64,000 nt of DNA from Stappia stellulata DSM 5886 (GTDB taxonomy: Bacteria > Pseudomonadota > Alphaproteobacteria > Rhizobiales > Stappiaceae). A program made the translations under genes and the position numbers. Shown piece after piece: positions 60,740-64,000 of the stretch. Numbering within the stretch: the first letter of the stretch is position 1; each line of letters starts with the position of its first letter. The DNA lies in NCBI RefSeq assembly GCF_000423705.1, contig NZ_AUIM01000010.1:372001-436000 (forward strand), in the 5' to 3' direction. Under the pieces are notes generated by a model that worked only from the letters and a program-made list of their open reading frames with translations, was not told the origin of the DNA and made no database searches.

Positions 60740-61816
60740 ATGGCCTGCAGCATCACGATCCGCGATGTCAGGAAGACCTATGGCCAGTTCGTGGCCCTGG
60801 ACAGTGTCGCTCTCGACATCGCTCCGGGAGAGTTTCTGACCCTGCTCGGTCCGTCCGGATCGGGCAAGACCACCCTGCTGATGATCCTCGCCGGTTTCAT
60901 TCGCCCCGAGGCCGGCAGCATCACCGTCGACAGCGACGAGATCCTGCGCAAGCCGCCGCATCTGCGCAATATCGGCATGGTGTTCCAAAACTACGCGCTG
61001 TTTCCGCATATGTCCGTCGGCGAGAATGTCGGCTACCCGCTGAAGCTGCGCAAGGTCGGCGCCGCCGAACGATACGAGCGCGCACGCGAGGCGCTGAAGC
61101 TGGTGCAGCTCGATCACCTGATGGACCGGCGTATCAACCAGCTTTCCGGCGGTCAGCGCCAGCGCGTGGCCCTCGCCCGCGCCATCGTCTTCGAGCCGCA
61201 GATCCTGCTGATGGACGAACCCCTGTCCGCCCTCGACAAGAAGCTGCGCGAGCAGATGCAGATCGAACTGAAGCATCTGCACGACCGGCTCGGCATGACC
61301 ACCGTCTATGTCACCCATGACCAGCGCGAGGCGCTGACCATGTCCGACCGGGTGGCGGTAATGAATCATGGCCATATTCTTCAGGTGGCCCCGCCACGCG
61401 AAATCTATGAGCGGCCCTGCGACCGTTTCGTCGCCGATTTCGTCGGCGAATCCAATTTCCTGCCCGTGGAGATGCGCGGCGATGCGGCGACCTTCGGCGG
61501 CGCCCCCTTGCAGCTGGCCGAGGGCCAGAGCGCCGGCTCCGGAAACAAGGCGCTGCTGGTGCGCCCGGAAAAACTCGACATTCTCGGCGCCACTCCCGCC
61601 CCTGAACACAATCCGATCGACGGTACGGTTGAGGAGCTGGTCTATCAGGGCGAGACCATGCTGATCTATGTGACCCTCACCAGCGGCGAGACCATCGCCC
61701 TGCGTCGCGGCACCCGCCAGCAGGCCCTCAGCGAGATGCCCCGGGTCGGCGAGCCGATCCGCCTTGGCCTGCACCGCGACGACACGGTGCTGATCGACGA
61801 GGCCGCCCATGCATGA
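60740..61816 (+). CDS. Polyamine-type ABC transporter ATPase (PotA family)
   Basis: Encodes 358 residues. Walker A is GPSGSGKTTLL, Q-loop VFQNYALFPHM, signature [14 protein letters not shown], Walker B ILLMDEPLSALD, H-loop THDQREAL. A C-terminal TOBE domain (about 275-355) marks the PotA/MalK group. ATG 60740 has AGGAAG upstream; the open frame before it is the stem-loop region. It overlaps the first permease gene by 8 bp. Confidence 0.9.
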   Translation: MACSITIRDVRKTYGQFVALDSVALDIAPGEFLTLLGPSGSGKTTLLMILAGFIRPEAGSITVDSDEILRKPPHLRNIGMVFQNYALFPHMSVGENVGYPLKLRKVGAAERYERAREALKLVQLDHLMDRRINQLSGGQRQRVALARAIVFEPQILLMDEPLSALDKKLREQMQIELKHLHDRLGMTTVYVTHDQREALTMSDRVAVMNHGHILQVAPPREIYERPCDRFVADFVGESNFLPVEMRGDAATFGGAPLQLAEGQSAGSGNKALLVRPEKLDILGATPAPEHNPIDGTVEELVYQGETMLIYVTLTSGETIALRRGTRQQALSEMPRVGEPIRLGLHRDDTVLIDEAAHA

Positions 61817-62705
61817 CATGACAGCCCCCCAAGGCGGCCACGCGCTGAACCGGAAGGAACTGGCGGCGGACGAGCGGCGCGAGAAGCGCCAGATCCTCGG
61901 GCTTTCCCTGCCCGCCGCGGCGATCATTCTCGTCCTTCTGGTGATCCCGGTCGGCTGGCTGTTCGCCCTGTCCTTCGTCTCCAATGGCGAGATCGGACTG
62001 GCGAACTACACACGGATGATCGAGTACAGCGCTTATCTCTCGATCTTCTCCACCACCATTCTCATCAGCCTGTTCGTCACCTTGCTGTGCATCGTTCTGG
62101 GCTATCCGGTCGCCTATCTGCTTGGCCAGATGCCGCCCCGGCTGGCGACCATCGGCCTCGCTTTCGTCATCATTCCGTTCTGGACCTCGATCCTGGTGCG
62201 CACCTACGCCTGGCTGGTGATCCTGCAACGGCAGGGCATCGTCAACGATGCGCTGATCGGCATCGGCCTGATCGACGAACCCTTGCGCCTTGCCCACAAT
62301 CTGACCGGCACGGTCATCGGCATGACCCATGTGATGCTGCCCTTCCTGGTGTTGCCGCTCTATGCCACGGTCCGCAACATCGACGGTGACCTCATGCGCG
62401 CGGCCAACAACATGGGCGCCTCGCCCGCCCGCGCCTTCCGTGACGTGTTCCTGCCCCTGTCGATGCCCGGGCTGATCGCCGGTTCGCTCCTGGTGTTCAT
62501 CCTGTGCCTGGGCTTTTACGTCACGCCGCAGATCCTCGGCGGCGGCCGCGTCATCATGGTCTCGATGAAGATCCAGCAGAACGTGCAGACCTATTTCGAC
62601 TGGGGTGCCGGCAGCGCTCTTGGCGTGGTCCTGCTGCTGATCGTCTTTGCGATCTTCTATCTTGTCCACCGTCTGGCCGGCCTTGACCGGATCTTCGCGA
62701 GGTAA
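61809..62705 (+). CDS. Polyamine-type ABC transporter permease (PotB type)
   Basis: Encodes 298 residues. A charged N-terminal tail of about 35 residues precedes six helices. The EAA loop is NNMGASPARAFRDVFLPLSMPG. The PotB/PotH group is recognised by IIPFWTSILVRTYAW. It forms the channel with the downstream permease, three bases away. Confidence 0.9.
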   Translation: MHDMTAPQGGHALNRKELAADERREKRQILGLSLPAAAIILVLLVIPVGWLFALSFVSNGEIGLANYTRMIEYSAYLSIFSTTILISLFVTLLCIVLGYPVAYLLGQMPPRLATIGLAFVIIPFWTSILVRTYAWLVILQRQGIVNDALIGIGLIDEPLRLAHNLTGTVIGMTHVMLPFLVLPLYATVRNIDGDLMRAANNMGASPARAFRDVFLPLSMPGLIAGSLLVFILCLGFYVTPQILGGGRVIMVSMKIQQNVQTYFDWGAGSALGVVLLLIVFAIFYLVHRLAGLDRIFAR

Positions 62706-62708
62706 GCC

Positions 62709-63509
62709 ATGAGTGTCGGTCCCCTTCCCATCGCCCCCTATCGCCGGCTCTGGCTCTACGGGGTTGTCGCCGGCGTCCTGTTCTTCCTGGTCGCGCCGAT
62801 CTTCATCGTCATTCCGATTTCCTTCTCGGATTCGGAATTCCTGGAATTCCCGCCGCGCGGGTTTTCCTTGCGCTGGTACGCGGCCTATTTCAACGATCCG
62901 CAATGGATGGCGGCGACCCGGGTGTCGTTCATCGCCGCCGCCTTGACGGTGCTGTTCGCAACCCCGTTGGGCACCGCCGCTGCCTATGCCATTCACCGGG
63001 CGCAAAGCCGCTGGGTCCGGTCCCTGCACGTTCTGATGCTGCTGCCGCAGATGGTGCCGCTGATCCTGATCGGCATCGGCCTTTTCTATGTCTATATCCA
63101 GCTTGGCCTGGTGAACTCGATGCTTGGCATCGTCCTTGCGCACACCCTTCTGGCGACCCCCTTCGTCGTCGTTACGGTACTGGCAGGCCTTCAAAGCTTC
63201 GACATGACGCAGGAAAAGGTTGCCCGCAGCCTTGGCGCCTCCTGGCCTGTCGCCTTCTTCACGGTGACCCTTCCGCAGATCCGCCTGTCAATGGTCTCCG
63301 GCGCGTTCTTCGCCTTCACCACCTCCCTCGACGAGGTGGTGATCGGCCTGTTCATCGCCGGCGGCGACAACACGGTGCTGACCCGGCGGATGTTCCTGTC
63401 GTTGCGCGACCAGATCGAACCGACCATCGCCGCGATCTCCTCGCTGCTGATCGTCATCACGCTGGCGGCGCTGATCGCCGTCGCCCTGTTCGCCCGAAAG
63501 GCGGACTGA
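62709..63509 (+). CDS. Polyamine-type ABC transporter permease (PotC type)
   Basis: Encodes 266 residues with six helices. PIFIVIPISFSDSEFLEFPP and FSLRWYAAYF are typical PotC/PotI sequences, and the EAA loop is RSLGASWPVAFFTVTLPQ. SLDEVVIGLFIAG is the conserved end of the transporter core. It is the last gene of the unit, followed 31 bp later by an intrinsic terminator. Confidence 0.9.
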   Translation: MSVGPLPIAPYRRLWLYGVVAGVLFFLVAPIFIVIPISFSDSEFLEFPPRGFSLRWYAAYFNDPQWMAATRVSFIAAALTVLFATPLGTAAAYAIHRAQSRWVRSLHVLMLLPQMVPLILIGIGLFYVYIQLGLVNSMLGIVLAHTLLATPFVVVTVLAGLQSFDMTQEKVARSLGASWPVAFFTVTLPQIRLSMVSGAFFAFTTSLDEVVIGLFIAGGDNTVLTRRMFLSLRDQIEPTIAAISSLLIVITLAALIAVALFARKAD

Positions 63510-63540
63510 CCGCTTTTCCCGCTGCAGGAACGGCAACAAC

Positions 63541-63580
63541 GAAAACAGCCTGCGTCCCGACCGGGGCGCAGGCTGTTTTC
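63541..63580 (+). terminator. Intrinsic terminator after the polyamine-type operon
   Basis: GAAAACAGCCTGCG (63541-63554) pairs with CGCAGGCTGTTTTC (63567-63580), a perfect 14-bp stem that can extend inward by CCC/GGG. The T4 run within the descending arm and the A4 in the ascending arm let it act in both directions. Confidence 0.85.
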
Positions 63581-63775
63581 ATTTCAAGATCCGGAACCGT
63601 CTCGTCAGCCCGGCGCAGCCGCCGAACCGGGATGCGATCTCCGAAACGACTGCCTGCCCAAACAGCGACAGGAGGTGCTGGTTGCGAACCGACGCCGCCG
63701 CGCTGCCGTCCAAGGCTCGACCGCTCCGGCCCGAGACCGGTCCGGCCTGCCCCGGATCCCGCGTTGGCCTTCGCT
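63581..63775. other. Short gap at the right edge
   Basis: Between the terminator and the end of the next gene on the minus strand lie about 195 bp of GC-rich DNA. No gene or clear repeat is seen. Confidence 0.4.
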
Positions 63776-64000
63776 TCAGGCCGCCTTTTCCCGGATGCCC
63801 TGCGGATTGCCCTTCACGGCACCGGCCCGCTGATCCTCCGGATCGAGACGGCGGATCACCGCAAGATCCTCCGCCGTCGGCATCGCCGTCTCATGAAGGT
63901 CCGGCGCCCGCAACAGCTCAAAACCGGTACCCGCGGCAACCTCATCGAAAGTCACGCCAGGGTGAAGCGAGCGCACCTGCGGTGCATGGTCCGGTCCGCC
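63776..64000 (-). CDS. CoA-transferase beta subunit, C-terminal end (partial)
   Basis: The frame is open from the window edge to a stop at 63776 and gives 74 residues, the 3' end of a gene that starts outside the window. VRSLHPGVTFDEVAAGTGFE is the characteristic C-terminal segment of class I CoA-transferase beta subunits (3-oxoacid or glutaconate CoA-transferase type). The alpha subunit gene is expected beyond the edge. A GTG at 63976 is internal, not a start. Confidence 0.75.
   Translation of the reverse strand, partial: GGPDHAPQVRSLHPGVTFDEVAAGTGFELLRAPDLHETAMPTAEDLAVIRRLDPEDQRAGAVKGNPQGIREKAA

Noticed and set aside
1-64000. CRISPR arrays, tRNA/rRNA genes, insertion sequences, prophage
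   Set aside because: I read the intergenic regions for regularly spaced repeats, cloverleaf-like segments and transposase motifs and saw none; a dedicated covariance-model or IS search could still find weak cases.

Overview
The window is high-GC chromosomal DNA, densely packed with bacterial genes. The left edge (RNase D, LptC, start of LptA) is an order typical of Alphaproteobacteria, especially Hyphomicrobiales (Rhizobiales). The three TRAP transporters, several acyl-CoA ligases and many small catabolic operons suggest a metabolically versatile, possibly marine or soil, member of that group. I cannot name the genus. No tRNA, rRNA, insertion sequence, CRISPR array or phage gene was seen.

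Region 1 (1-8047) holds the housekeeping edge and an amino-sugar / peptidoglycan-recycling cluster: MurQ, a MurA family enzyme with intact active site, a BadF-type sugar kinase, a GntR/UTRA regulator, a SIS-domain deaminase-like enzyme and NagA. A palindrome at 2620-2636 looks like the GntR operator. Region 2 (8062-13678) is a peptide-type ABC transporter split into two divergent units.

Region 3 (13736-23751) is the most unusual part. It has two ubiquitin-like small proteins ending in Gly-Gly, each next to its own E1-like adenylyltransferase (13736-15371 and 17719-18767). With them lie a SufE-type sulfur acceptor, AnmK, a radical SAM protein, a DegT/DnrJ aminotransferase, an acyl-CoA-dehydrogenase-fold flavoprotein, a TIM-barrel protein and a class III CoA transferase. 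The second pair is convergent and overlaps at its 3' ends in a near-perfect palindrome (17950-17966), so both proteins end in the same hexapeptide, PPVTGG.

Region 4 (24142-39500) looks like one regulon for uptake and oxidation of a ketone or aromatic compound. It has a Baeyer-Villiger monooxygenase, a serine esterase, an iron alcohol dehydrogenase, three AMP-forming ligases, a CoA transferase and a TRAP transporter whose binding-protein gene is separated from the permease genes. Three 27-bp inverted repeats with identical spacing precede its three promoters, and a TetR gene lies inside. A strong bidirectional terminator (35082-35113) separates its convergent arms. Region 5 (39631-40697) is an Lrp-LysE amino-acid exporter unit.

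Region 6 (40817-47536) is a minus-strand operon of an M81 (MlrC-type) peptidase, a second TRAP transporter, an RpiR regulator and a class III aminotransferase. Region 7 (48273-56900) is a nine-gene minus-strand operon: a third TRAP system, a HisD/HpsN-like dehydrogenase, LacI regulator, SDR, bicupin, alpha/beta hydrolase and RraA-type aldolase. It is preceded by two LacI-like operators 55 bp apart. Region 8 (57448-63580) is a polyamine-type uptake and oxidation cluster (XRE-cupin regulator, FAD oxidase, PotD/A/B/C) closed by a terminator. The right edge holds the C-terminal end of a CoA-transferase beta subunit.

A recurring feature is a stem-loop just downstream of each of the five solute-binding-protein genes, probably setting binding-protein to permease ratios.
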